Shown here: piece after piece, positions 1 through 11,151 of the stretch
Layout of the letters: each line of letters opens with the position of its first letter
Position numbering within the stretch: the first letter of the stretch is position 1
Source: Myripristis murdjan
Lineage: Eukaryota; Chordata; Actinopteri; Holocentriformes; Holocentridae
DNA: 64,000 bases
Direction: 5' to 3'
Assembly (NCBI RefSeq): GCF_902150065.1
Contig: NC_043987.1
Span: 21,564,987 to 21,628,986, forward strand
Made by a program: the position numbers and the translations under genes
Notes under the pieces: model-generated
What the model was told of the DNA's origin: nothing
Databases searched by the model: none
The model's input: the letters and a program-made list of their open reading frames with translations, nothing else

Positions 1-1352
1 GTGGTCATCTTTGTCAGGGTCCCACTTCTGGTTGTGATTTTGAGAACACTCTTCCTGTCATGAGTCTGCTGTCAGGTCCCTCCACAGACCTCATAAACTG
101 GATATTTCCTGTTTGTTATCTGCTTCCTGCATACACTTCATTTCCCCTGTTCACACTGGTAATAGCTAAGATTATTGTCAACTACTTAGCCACGTGTTGA
201 TTTCTCCTCATCTCCCAGAAAACCTGACGGACTAAAAAACACAAATAATAGTGTTTTTGCTTTGAGGTGTTTGATGGGGTGTCTACAATTGAGGAATTGA
301 TACAACTACTAACACCGCCACCCCCTCCTGACAGGAAATGACAGCTAAACCGACTGACCTTTTAAAGGGACAAATGAACTCAGAGAAGTTTTGTCAAGGT
401 AATGATAGGAATGAATTTCACTTCCTCTTTCCAGAAACACCCATGAAAGTCTATTGTGAAGTACTGACTGCATGATTAAGAAGGTATGGGAAAAGGGCGC
501 TGCATTTGTTTCACTGGCACCTCCCCAAGACAGTTTATATAGCATCAGATGTACAATTTCCTTCATAAAAGCACACATGCGGTCCAGATTTGACCTGTGC
601 TCGGTTTAATGATCGAGGAAAGAATGCAGTCCTTGGCGGGCGAATTTTCTTTGTGTTAACACCGAGGCCTGTAAATTCTCAACGCCAACTGCAGGGGTTT
701 GTGCACTGTGAGGTCTCAACGGGAATCAAGGAATGTGTGTTGAACACAAACATTTCCTTATCAGCAGTACAGGTTATGTCTTATTCTGGAATTCCTAGGA
801 ACTGCTGATACATATGAGTCAAAGCTGGGAGGCAAACTGTCTGCAGCTTCGTCAGAAACCGCATTTTTGATGATGCAAGCAGTCGGCTAATAATTTTAAC
901 TTCATAGGAAGCGGAATGTCGTCAATGGTTTCCTCTGAGTAAGTGCACCCTGGTAAACTCACTGAATGTGTCTCGCTGCTGGGAGCATCTCTCATGCGCA
1001 AGACAGACAAAATGAGTCTAAAATGCCAGCAGTTGCACAAGGAATCCGCAGGCACAGAAGGACCTCTGTTAGACTCATGTATTCTCCATGATCACATTAC
1101 AGTAAGCTTTGCTTCACTAAGTAAGAGGACAACAGTTGTATTGTTGCAATGTGAATGTCTCTGGTCTTATCCCCTGTATTCACAAACGTTGTTTTTCAGT
1201 GGTAAATGCTCACTCCGTTTTCAACACAGATGCTGAGCGGGTGGACTGTACTCAGAGGTGTGAGAAAACAAAATCTGCTCACCAAAGCTGACGTGGGTTT
1301 GGCTCTGAACAAGCACAAGGTCACTCTATCAGTGTCCAGAGAAGGCTACAGT
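1..1352. other. Non-coding flank, nothing recognised
   Basis: I see no exon with homology on either strand. The open stretches are short, lack family motifs and overlap on opposite strands. The region could be intergenic DNA or an intron or 3' UTR of a gene to the left of the window. Confidence 0.5.
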
Positions 1353-1356
1353 TTAA

Positions 1357-1776
1357 AGGAATACTCCAACGTTTTGGGCAAAATACCCTTTTTCCGACTT
1401 ACCAGACTAAGACACGATGTTTAATACCATTTTCAGCTCTATAGGTCCAATGGTTAGGTTCATATGGGTAGCATTTCGCGATAGCTTCGCATAAAGACTT
1501 GAAGTCTATGGGAGTCATTAGCCTAGCTCTGTCAAAGTGAAATAAACCTTACAGCAACCCTGAAGCTGCTTTATTGACACAGAGTATCAAGTGTATCTAA
1601 AATACACATCTTGGGATGTGTACCTCCTAAAGTGACTCTCATTCTTCTTTTTTAATTCCAAGACCTGTGTTTCAAATACACACTATTTTTTTGTCTAAAT
1701 AAGAGAGTTTCGGAGTTGTTTGTCTCTGATTAAATAATAAAAAAGGGTATTTTGCTCAAAACATTGGAGTATTCCT
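1357..1776. mobile_element. MITE with TTAA flanks (piggyBac-type?)
   Basis: The ends are inverted repeats: AGGAATACTCCAACG on the left and its complement, with one change, on the right (CATTGGAGTATTCCT). The match continues inward through GGGCAAAATACCCTTTTT and AAAAAGGGTATTTTGCTC. TTAA lies on both sides (1353-1356 and 1777-1780). The element is about 420 bp with no open frame. TTAA target sites are the hallmark of piggyBac transposases, so a non-autonomous piggyBac-type origin is likely. The family name is inferred, not searched. Confidence 0.65.
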
Positions 1777-1780
1777 TTAA

Positions 1781-4051
1781 ATATCGATCACATTTCAGGC
1801 TGGTACATGCAAAATGCTTCATACTTTACTTATTCTGACAGTTTTTTTCTGTCTCTGGTCCTTGTCATTGTTTCATTCTCGTAGCTACTCTCTCTTAATC
1901 TTGCACAACAAGACATGGCTGGTGACAGAGTTATCATTGTCTCAAATCCCTGCAGGGTACTTGCTGGAGCTTGCTGCTCAAAGCCAGCAGCCTCATCACA
2001 TTCCAGTCACTTCCCTCCCACTCATTGTTCTTTGTGCCCTGGCTTGTACGTCTGCAAGGGCGCACATGTACGTGTGCTAAAAGGGGGCATACTCGGTAAT
2101 TACCAGCCCTCAATGGCACTTCAACTGTGTATGAGATCAACTTAATTTTCGGGGGCTTTTCGCGCAAATCATGTGACTTCCATGTACTTGCACTTCCCCT
2201 TGCTATGTTTACTATTTGTTGTTTCACTGACAGTTTCATTTCCTGCTTTCAAGGGATTCCTATTCTTCTTTAACCTTAGTTCCTTTGATTTTAGGTGAAA
2301 CAATAGCTGGAAGAATACAGAGCCATTTTAGGATTACATATTAATCATACCTCACAATGTAAAGGGTTTATTTTCCAACAGGACCACTGATAGTAAACCC
2401 TTCACCACAATACAAATACAGACACACTAATTGTAAACTAGATAAAATAAACAGAGGTAGAAAATATGGATTTTTTTTTTTTTATATATATATCAAACAG
2501 ACATGAGTATGGCAAAGTATGATATCAAAACCACCCGAAACTTTCTCACTTTTTCAGCGATGCCTAAAAAATGGTAATGAATCAAACATGCACACATGAA
2601 AGTTTCACTATTTCATAAATATTTAATTGACCATGTCATGATTATTGCTTACATGTTTTAATGGTAAATAAATAAATACATACAAACTGGGCACTGTCCT
2701 ATTTCACACAGGACGGTGCCACGCCTGTTATATTCGTTCATGCATTTTACAGATGACCTTTAAAACTCTCCGAGGTCCCTCCCTGCACGTCTTACATGAA
2801 CAGGAAGCAGTACTGGAAAAAGGGGAGCTGATACTGATCATAGTGCAGCTAGAAAGAACGTTTGAATCCTAAAGTAGGTCTCCAAACATTTCAGTTCTCT
2901 TTGGCAGCACAACTTGTTTAGCTTTCCATTCCGCTGACCCTGTTGCTTGGAAACGCGGACCCCCTGTCAGGAGATTAAAGTTTACTATTGGCAAGAGGTC
3001 AATAGCATTTTATTGAAGTTGTAATAACAATCTTTTCTATCTGTTATGCAAGTGTGTACGAACCTCAGGCAGCGCGGTGGGAGCACAGACTAAATAATGC
3101 CACACAATGTCTGTTTTTAATTTATTGTGAATAGGGAGTGCTTTAGAAACATGAGTGGAATCCAAATGCTTATTTTCTCAGCACAAACCCCCTCCGCATT
3201 TGGCTTTCAAGGTCTCCCAAACTGCATGTCATCCAGTATCGTCTCCTTAAGGTCCCATCTCACAGATTGTCTAAGTAACCTTTGACCCTGAATGCATTCC
3301 ACAGAATTTCCAGGGTGCTGCTGTTTATTCCCGGCAATCTCTCCTTCCACTGCACGCCTCGCCTCAGGTTCACCGAAGCTCTGAGAGAGGAAAAGCTGGG
3401 GATGGAATGCTCCCAGAAATGGATTATCTTTATCATTTGATTACAACCACAAACAGACAGTTGTGTTTTCAGCCACCGTTTGGAAGTTATGGTGACAGTC
3501 ATGGGCAAACACTAGAGCCCACTGCAGGTCTGATTATACAGTGCGCTTTCTAGGTCCTCCTACAAAATGTGCGTCCCAGCCTCCACATTTGTTATTTATG
3601 GCTGGCGCGCGTACAGTCTCCCACATTGACAACCTCTGGTGACTTGTATCATCAGACTTTCAGTTCCCATTTTCATATCTCTCGCTCATACCTTTGGTCA
3701 TTAGCAACCATATCTGGCGATTTTCTACTGTGAAAACTGAAAGTACTGGTAGGAAGGGGGTGACAGGACATACCAATTTACTCTGGCAATTTGGTGGAAA
3801 GTCCAGGGATAACATTCACCTCTTCCTGAAAGTGAATGATGTCACACTTACTGTTATTGTTCAGTAAGGCAACAATGACTTGATGGTGTGATGTATGCTG
3901 CTCCTACAGAATCTCAGCAGAAAACATACAAGATATTCTGCTTGTCTCTGAAACAGGAAGCAGAAAATTGTGAATCTTTATATCAACACGGAGAGATGTG
4001 GGCATAATGAAACAGAATTTTTTTTTTTAAAAATCTGAATTTTACAGCCAG

Positions 4052-4086
<35 letters not shown>

Positions 4087-4281
4087 CTTTCTTTGCTGTC
4101 CCCTTCCAGTTTTGCTCTTATTCAACTGGACTTAAGATTTTTTCCCACTGATCCTCTGAGATCTGAATGGGGGAACTGAAACGCATGTGGAAGACCAGCC
4201 ACTGAAAATGAGACCTAAATGTATTTCCCACACTGTAAATGATGTGACAAAATCCTCTTGGCACCTTAAGTTTGTGTAATT
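1781..4281. other. AT-rich non-coding DNA
   Basis: No supported gene is visible. The region contains an A/T run with a TATATA tract near 2470-2490 and a short (GA)n tract at about 4052-4084. It forms part of the sequence upstream of the first ICAM-like gene. Confidence 0.5.
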
Positions 4282-4573
4282 GGTAACACTTTACAATAAG
4301 AGTACAACAATTAATGTTAGTTAACTTAATGCTGTAATGGTTAATTAACTGTTAGTGAATGATTATTATGGCATTTACTAATGTTAATAATATCTACAAT
4401 AACCCTTAAATAACATAAATTAATACCTTAGCATGAACAGCATTAGTACATGATTCTTAAACACATTAGTTGACGGTTAGTTAACTGTTACTTAATGTTT
4501 ATTACCTGTTGCTTAATGTTTATTACAGCATTAACTAACGTTAATTGTTGTACTCTTATTACAAAGTGTTACC
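4282..4573. mobile_element. hAT-type MITE with intact 8-bp target duplication
   Basis: The ends are GGTAACACTTTACAATAAGA and the near-complement of the same sequence (AATAAGAG pairs with CTCTTATT, and the right end closes with AAGTGTTACC). The interior is a long imperfect palindrome rich in TTAA and TAAC words. It is flanked by perfect 8-bp duplications, GTGTAATT, at 4274-4281 and 4574-4581. An 8-bp duplication is the hAT signature. There is no open frame, so it is non-autonomous. The clean duplication suggests a fairly recent insertion. Confidence 0.8.
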
Positions 4574-4644
4574 GTGTAATTACCTAATTACTCATAACTA
4601 AAAGTATCAGGTGATTGTGAGTGATGAGTATAACGGTTTGACAT

Positions 4645-4648
<4 letters not shown>

Positions 4649-4717
<69 letters not shown>

Positions 4718-4730
4718 ATGCCGACTCATT

Positions 4731-4764
<34 letters not shown>

Positions 4765-4765
4765 A
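4649..4765. repeat. (GA)n and (CA)n microsatellites
   Basis: A (GA)n run fills 4649-4716 and a (CA)n run fills roughly 4731-4766. Both lie within 300 bp upstream of the start codon of ICAM-like gene 1. Any reading frame through them is a repeat artefact. Confidence 0.9.
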
Positions 4766-4941
4766 CATACTGTAGGGGTATTCCAGCGGGGGCATGTCTC
4801 TACTGCCTCTCCTTATTTACTTCATCCGTATATCGATCACGAGAACGGAGCGTCACACGCGCAGCAGAGCTCTGACATCCAGCGCGCCATCCTGGGATTA
4901 AACCACACAGGACAATAAGGAATTCTTTAAAATATCATCCA

Positions 4942-7900
4942 ATGAGTGGAAGTACATTTCTACGACTTGTGGGTTTCATCCTCAGCGCGACAGGTAGGGT
5001 GTTTTTTTTTCCCTATGTCTTTGCTATTCAGTGTGTTCTTTAACGATGACCATAAATTATATTACAAATTATATTATCTAGGGTCTGTCTCATATTATTG
5101 TTTATCTAAAATCCTGTCAAAAGTAACATATGCCTTTCAATCGCGGTCTTATTTTTTCACTCGGAGTGAAAAAAGATAAAGAAAAAGAAGGGGGAAAAAA
5201 GCCTATAATTTTTTTTTTTTTTTGACTCATTTCCGAAATTCATAACACCGTTAACTACAAAACGCCGTTATCAGCGTGGTTATTGTCGTTACCATTGAAA
5301 TAGCTACAGGTTGAAACTGCCATATGTCAGTGCACAACCTCATTTTTGCCACAAGAGAGCGATGTCATAGTCACAGAGATATCAGACCACCACTTTTGCA
5401 CTAAGTGATAGTGAAAGCCAAGAAAAGCTGGGGTTGACATCACCACCACTAAAAGGAAAAAGTACCTATGTAAAGTACCTGACTTGTACAGGTCTAACGT
5501 ATAGCCTATAGGCTTTATGTCTTTAGGCTCTCACACGAAAGTAAAAGACATTTTAGAGGGAGCCTACACAAACAGCCCACAGTAGCCCGTACATCTGTGT
5601 GAAATCAGAAACACGTATCAAATAATTATAGCTGTCCCACAGACCACAGATACCATGAAGCATAAAAGGTCACAGTAAACCCACTTATTTCAGGACAAGT
5701 ACAGGAACACTACAGTGATGCTTGCTAAAGGTTTTAACAATGCCTGGATTGTATTTAAAAATGAACAACTTGTTCTACTTTTGAAAATGTTCACAAAGTA
5801 TTCCTCTTTGGTCTTATCTCCTAAACAGATGTTAGATGTGCAAAGCTTTGCAGAGTTTGTTGCTGGGTGTAGCTGTATTTATATTCAAACCTGCTTGGAT
5901 TATTTATTCACAATTTGGATAACATTGATGGAATGATGAAGTAAAACAATCACCACTGTAAATATAAAAAATACCATTTCAGGGAAAAAAAAAAGTCTTA
6001 AGTCGTTTTTTTTTTCACTCCAAAGGCCCTATTTTTATGTAACTTGCATTAGTTTAATATAACTTTTAATTATGTATTATTTGAATAAAGGTCACAGAGA
6101 TCTCTATCAGCCGAGAAAGAAAACTTTGTTCCACAAATGCTCTGTGGGTTTTCTCTCCACTACATCACGGCCCACAGAGGAGTAGGGTAATAACACAAGA
6201 AACAAAATGAAAATCATACATTCTAATGCAACTGGCAACTAGATGAGTCCCATTTGCAGTCTTTAAAATGAAGAACCAAGAAATAAATTTTGGATGAGTA
6301 GGCTAAGTCCCATTTTGTGAGCAAACACAGTCTTTACAGCTTTCACTAATACTGGAAGAAGCTAAAAAGAAAAGTGGAGCTTGATTGCATTTAGAATTAC
6401 CAATCCTAAAAGAAATAGTTTGTGATTATCACATTTATCAATCAAATCATATTGCTGAGTGTCCCCTTTGAGGAAGATTACCATTAAATACAAAACTAGA
6501 CCTGCTATTTTCAGCAGTATGCTGAAACATATGATCATGATGATGATTATGATTGTGATTATGATTATGTTAGAGGATGGTTAGACTGTCGAGTGTGCAA
6601 CAATCTTCTGTTTTATGTCCTTTCACCCATTTTCTTTTGATTCCCTGTAACTCATTCTCAAGGACAGGCTGACATGGACAACACACAGACAAAACAGTGC
6701 ACTGTAAACACACTGAAATGCAGTTCACTCAACTTTTTAGATTGAGACAAAATATTAATGAGCTAAGTTCATAGTGGACACAAGTAGAAACTGAATATGT
6801 TATATGAAAGGGGACAACATTTGGATCTTTTTACTCATATTGTTGGTTGTTTGTGCTGTGATAATCGCTGAGTGGTGGCCATAGTTTACCACCTTGTCAT
6901 TTACCCCTACATCTCTGACATTACATTAAAACAAATCAGCAAAATTAAATGTTTCCCTCAAGTGTGCAAATACATGAGTCTGCACTCTGTGACATATCCT
7001 TTGTGCATAATTGTGACATTTGATACTTTCTTAGAGTGCATAAGTATGCACTGACTCCCTCATAAACAAGAAATGAGATGTGAGTCATGTGTCTGGGTGA
7101 TTATGCTGGATATGAATCACAATTGATTAGTTGATTGAATATATTAATGGGACTAACTAAAAAACGGACCCTGGGTGTGTTCAACATATGTACTGGATAT
7201 GATTTTAAAGAGATATTGTTTTTTTAAAAAAAAGATAGGATTGATATTTCAGAGCTAAAGAAGATAGTACTTTGTAATGTTGAATACAACTGAGTAAATG
7301 AGAAAAGTTACGTACTTATTTACTTACAAACTAAACCTACTTGTGAGATTGCTAGTGAAATTAAACATGGATACTCTTCAGAAAATAATGTCATGTATGA
7401 TCTGTTAAGGAGAAAAGGGTCACTGTGTGCTCAGGTTACCTCAGGCATACTGCCACTTTGTACTGGGACAGGTAGGTTTGCTGGTCTGGAGGAGCAAAAT
7501 TGAACCTTCCCAGTGTGTGAACTGGGAGACGTAGAAAATGAACACCATTTTCTTTTGTACTGTCCCTTTTGTGAGAATATTCATAATATCGCTTTTGGTA
7601 GATAGATATGGATGACTCAAAGTTGTTGTTTAAAAATGTTTCAATTGGCAAATTACTGAGAGAAGGCTTGGGATACAAAAAAGAGAGCACTATATCAGAA
7701 AACATATGGCATAGAGTGAAGCTGTTTCTTTTTTTGAATTTGTGTAAATGATCATGTGCTGTTTACTCTTGCATTCTGTAAAGGTGTTTTATAGTCCTGT
7801 ATTCATTCATTTATACTGTAGGTGTATATGCCTCCTGTCCCATTGAGCTGAACCCCCCCAGAGTTGTGGTGAAATATGGAGACCCCGTCTCAGTCAACTG

Positions 7901-10026
7901 CAGCACATCACTCACAGAGCATGAAGGAATGGGCTGGGAGTCCCCAGTTGGAGGTGTTGGTCTAACAGAAAATGTTGACTATCTGACCTGGACTGTGCCG
8001 AGGCTAACACAGTGGTCCATCGCTCCCAAATGCTTCATCAACCCACCAGAGCCAGAAGAACAGTGTCTAGAGGTCCTCCAAGTTGTCCTTTACAGTGAGT
8101 TGTCTTTTTATCTGCTTTGCACAGGATGGGACTATGCCTCCGTGCTACAGCTGTTTTTGATAACCTCTGCTTGTATCAACTTTAGCTTTTCCAGATAAGG
8201 TCACCATAAGCTCCAATGCTGGACCTGATGGTTTGATGAATGAAGGGAAGACGTACCACTTCACATGTAACATCCAGAAAGTAGCGCCAGTTCGAAACCT
8301 CGCCATGAAGTGGTACAAAGGAGAGACACTCATCAAAACTGACTATTTTGACAATCTCAAAAAGGAACCAGTGAATCAGCCAGCTGTCCTCACCTTTATA
8401 CCCAGTAGAGATGACAACAATGTCCAAGTCAGATGTGAGGCTCATCTGGACCTGGGGCCAGAAACACCTCACCTGTCTGCCACTTCACCAGAATATTCTG
8501 TTTCGGTTCTCTGTAAGTGTATCATACATGACTGATTTATACTTAAGATTTAAGTCAACTCGGCCTCAGAAAGAGAGACATTTTAGTGTAAGATAGCTTG
8601 TTTTTGACCATACATTTGCTTGCCTAGAGTGTTTGGCAAGTCAGAGTTTGGATTAAAATTGCTATTCAATTTTGCTGTTACATAATATGCGCTATGCAAG
8701 ATGAGATATGCCAGCAGCAAGCAATCCACAATAACTGCATCCTGTTATGGGATGTTGCCACTTGGTGGAATTGCAGTTATTCATGGTCCACAGCCGTAAT
8801 TTGTCTCAGACCACACAGCTGTAATCAGACCAAATAGCCCAATGCAAATCTTAAAGGGGACGGTAACATTATGTCGGAGATTTCTCATGCATTAGCAGTG
8901 GATAATTCACATCTTAGTTGCTTTTTATTCTGTTTTAAGAAATATAAAGTTGTGTTAATGTTTTATTATTCCCCTCTCTTCAGATGGACCGGATATAACC
9001 TGTTCTGATATTGACATATTGGAAGGAGAGGCTTTGGCGGGGCGATGTTCTGTGGCAGGAAATCCCGCCCCTCACATTAGCTGGCTGAAAGATGGACGGC
9101 CCATAAACCCTAATGTCACACTGAAGAGGGAGGATACAGGGATGTACACCATTACAGCTGAGGGTTTGACCAACGCCAGCCAACCTTTTCATGTCTCTGT
9201 GTTGTGTGAGTGTCACATTTATATGATGCATATCATAGCATATACCACATTAGACCCCACAAAGCCAGTTCATTCAATATTATGCCATGCCAAAAACAGA
9301 TACTTGTACTGTGTCAGCTTGGACTAGCTGACTCCGATATAAGAAATATTTTGTTTTTTGGTTTCAGATGGACCAGAAATCACCTGTTCGGATACATACA
9401 GTGCAATGGAGAATGGTTTTCTCAACCTGGCCTGCGCTAATGGCTATCCTCATCCCACCATAACCTGGTACAGAGATGATGACGAGGTGCACCTTCCAGA
9501 GGTCCTAACCAAAGATGATGAAGGGTCGTACACGATTGTTGCCTCAAATCAACTTGGAAATGTCAGCCATACATTGTACATTAATATCACGTGTAAGTTA
9601 CTGTGACGTGAAACCTATTTAATGATCCCCAAATACAAATCAAAAGCACAGGCACAGGTGTTTCTAAGTGCCACACCAGTGATCTTCACTGTTGGTCTAA
9701 CACTTGTCCTCATCCTGTTGTTGCCTCTAGACCCACCATCGGAGATCAAGGAGCTAGAGAACACTGAAGTTGAGGTCGGCTCCACCACGGTGCTGAAGTG
9801 CTCTTCCACGGGCAACCCGCGGCCTGTATATTCCTGGAGTTACTACCAGGATGCCAATGTGTATGTGAAAAATGAAGATGGGGTGTCCCTCCTGCACATC
9901 CGCCATGCCTCTGCAAACAACAATGGCTCCTACACGTGTAAAGCCTCCAACAGTTTCGGAAACGTCTCTAAAACAGTCGTGGTCACTGTAAAAGGTAAGG
10001 TCAATATAATGCATTACTCAAGGTGA
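4942..10026 (+). CDS. ICAM-like gene 1: signal peptide and five Ig domains, no visible TM
   Basis: This is an ICAM-family cell-adhesion protein, expected to bind leukocyte integrins at the cell surface or in solution. Exons: 4942-4993, 7822-8094, 8186-8512, 8984-9205, 9368-9592, 9731-9994, all joined in phase 1, one per domain. The start at 4942 gives a short hydrophobic signal peptide (MSGSTFLRLVGFILSATG). D1 (residues 18-109) carries GWESPVGG, matching the ICAM-1 motif GIETPLP whose Glu contacts integrin. D2 (109-217) has the ICAM-type VAPVRNLAMKWYKGE. D3 and D4 (218-291, 292-366) lack the F-strand cysteine (GMYTI, GSYTI). D5 (367-454) is canonical (GSYTCKA). After the donor at 9994 I find no in-phase hydrophobic exon before gene 2. 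Read-through stops at 10024-10026 (464 residues), and a poly(A) signal lies at 10463. A secreted product is likely. Splicing to a distant TM exon is possible. Confidence 0.85.
4994..7429. other. Intron 1 of ICAM-like gene 1
   Basis: The intron runs from 4994 to 7821. Up to about 7430 it is AT-rich and I recognise no gene, RNA or transposon in it. The last part contains the LINE remnant listed next. Confidence 0.5.
7430..7745 (+). mobile_element. LINE ORF2 3'-end remnant
   Basis: The + strand translates to GDVENEHHFLLYCPFCENIH at about 7513-7572, the zinc-binding CX-H-H-C type motif found at the C terminus of many LINE reverse transcriptases. The surrounding frame is broken by stops. It is a 5'-truncated, decayed non-LTR fragment inside intron 1 of gene 1. 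The clade is not resolved. Confidence 0.6.
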
Positions 10027-11151
10027 CAGTCATATAATAATCAGCCTGATGCCGTTGGTAGCCTTGATACATTAACTGATCACACTTCGGTTATGGCCTG
10101 GAAATTATGGTGTAACTACTTTGTATTTATGGGGTCATTATATGGCAACCAAACCAAAATCTTGAGAATTAAGAGTTAACATTTTTGTAATAATGAAGGA
10201 CTTGTTAAACAGTTATGGAGGCTTTTGTTGTATTGACAACATATGAAAAAACATACATGCAAGGTTAACTATTGGAGGTAACCCCCCCAAACAAAATGGT
10301 TTTGTGACCCTATAGTTGCTTTGTTTATACCCCATAATTACAAGAGTTTCACCTTAACTACACCATATTTATTTTAATAAGTTCCTGATTATCACAGAAA
10401 TGTTAACCCTTAATTCACCAGAATTTGGCTTGTCACCCCAAAATTACACCATATAATTTACAAATAAAGTGACACCTTAATTTGCATGATGATGATGTTG
10501 TCGATGTTGTTGCTTACAGTGTGCAATATAGCCTCGGGGTGAGAAGTATTACGTTTTTTTTTTGTTTTTTTTTCACAAGTAGGTTAACTCTGTAACCTTT
10601 GTGAGATGTATCCCAGTGTATGCCACCCACAATTATATATATGGTATTCACATAAGGTTTGCAATAGCCTTGAGTAGGCCTACTATTTTTTGTTTGTTTG
10701 TTTGTTTGTTTGTTTTTTGTTTTGTTTTGTTTTTTTAACAGTCTGTCATGCGTTTTTGTCTATTTGTTTGTTTATTTGTTTGGGACATTTCATTAGATGT
10801 GCACACCAAACCATCCATGCAGCCTAAAGTGTGTCCTGTAACTTGCACTGTGCACTGTATAAGTGTACAGTAATAGGTTTACATTTATAGAAACGGGCGA
10901 CTGTGCTGTGCAGCCGAGCGTGTGGGGGAGGGCTGTTTCCTGTCCTGCCTTATCGTGAATGGGAACCACAGCTTAGCTTTAGCTTTGTCCCAAAAAACTC
11001 ACCCAGTCGTCGCTGCTGCTGCTGGCGCGTCCGCTGAACTTGAAGGGAAGGAGGAAAACTTCTTGAGGAGCTCAGGAGAAAGAAAAAAAAAAACGGAAAC
11101 TGCGCGACCGCTATTGAGGAAAAAAAAAAAAAAAACACTCAAACTTTCCCA
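10027..11151. other. Spacer between ICAM-like genes 1 and 2
   Basis: The region has a poly(A) signal at 10463, a (TTTG)n-rich stretch near 10690-10790, and a G/C-richer part after 10,890 that is probably the promoter and 5' UTR of gene 2. I searched for a phase-1 acceptor followed by a hydrophobic segment to anchor gene 1 and found none that is credible. Confidence 0.5.
10463..10468 (+). terminator. AATAAA poly(A) signal, candidate end of gene 1
   Basis: AATAAA lies 437 bp after the read-through stop of gene 1 and about 690 bp before the gene 2 start codon. It is consistent with gene 1 ending here as a soluble protein. A single hexamer is weak evidence. Confidence 0.4.

Noticed and set aside
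1-63. Hydrophobic reading frame at the extreme left end (VVIFVRVPLLVVILRTLFLS, then stop)
   Set aside because: Too short, no acceptor visible because the window starts here, and no supporting neighbour exon. It could be the end of an upstream gene but is unsupported.
10212-10265. Possible TM exon for gene 1 after a CAG at 10212 (VMEAFVVLTTYEK)
   Set aside because: The hydrophobic run is too short and interrupted by charge, and the acceptor lacks a pyrimidine tract.
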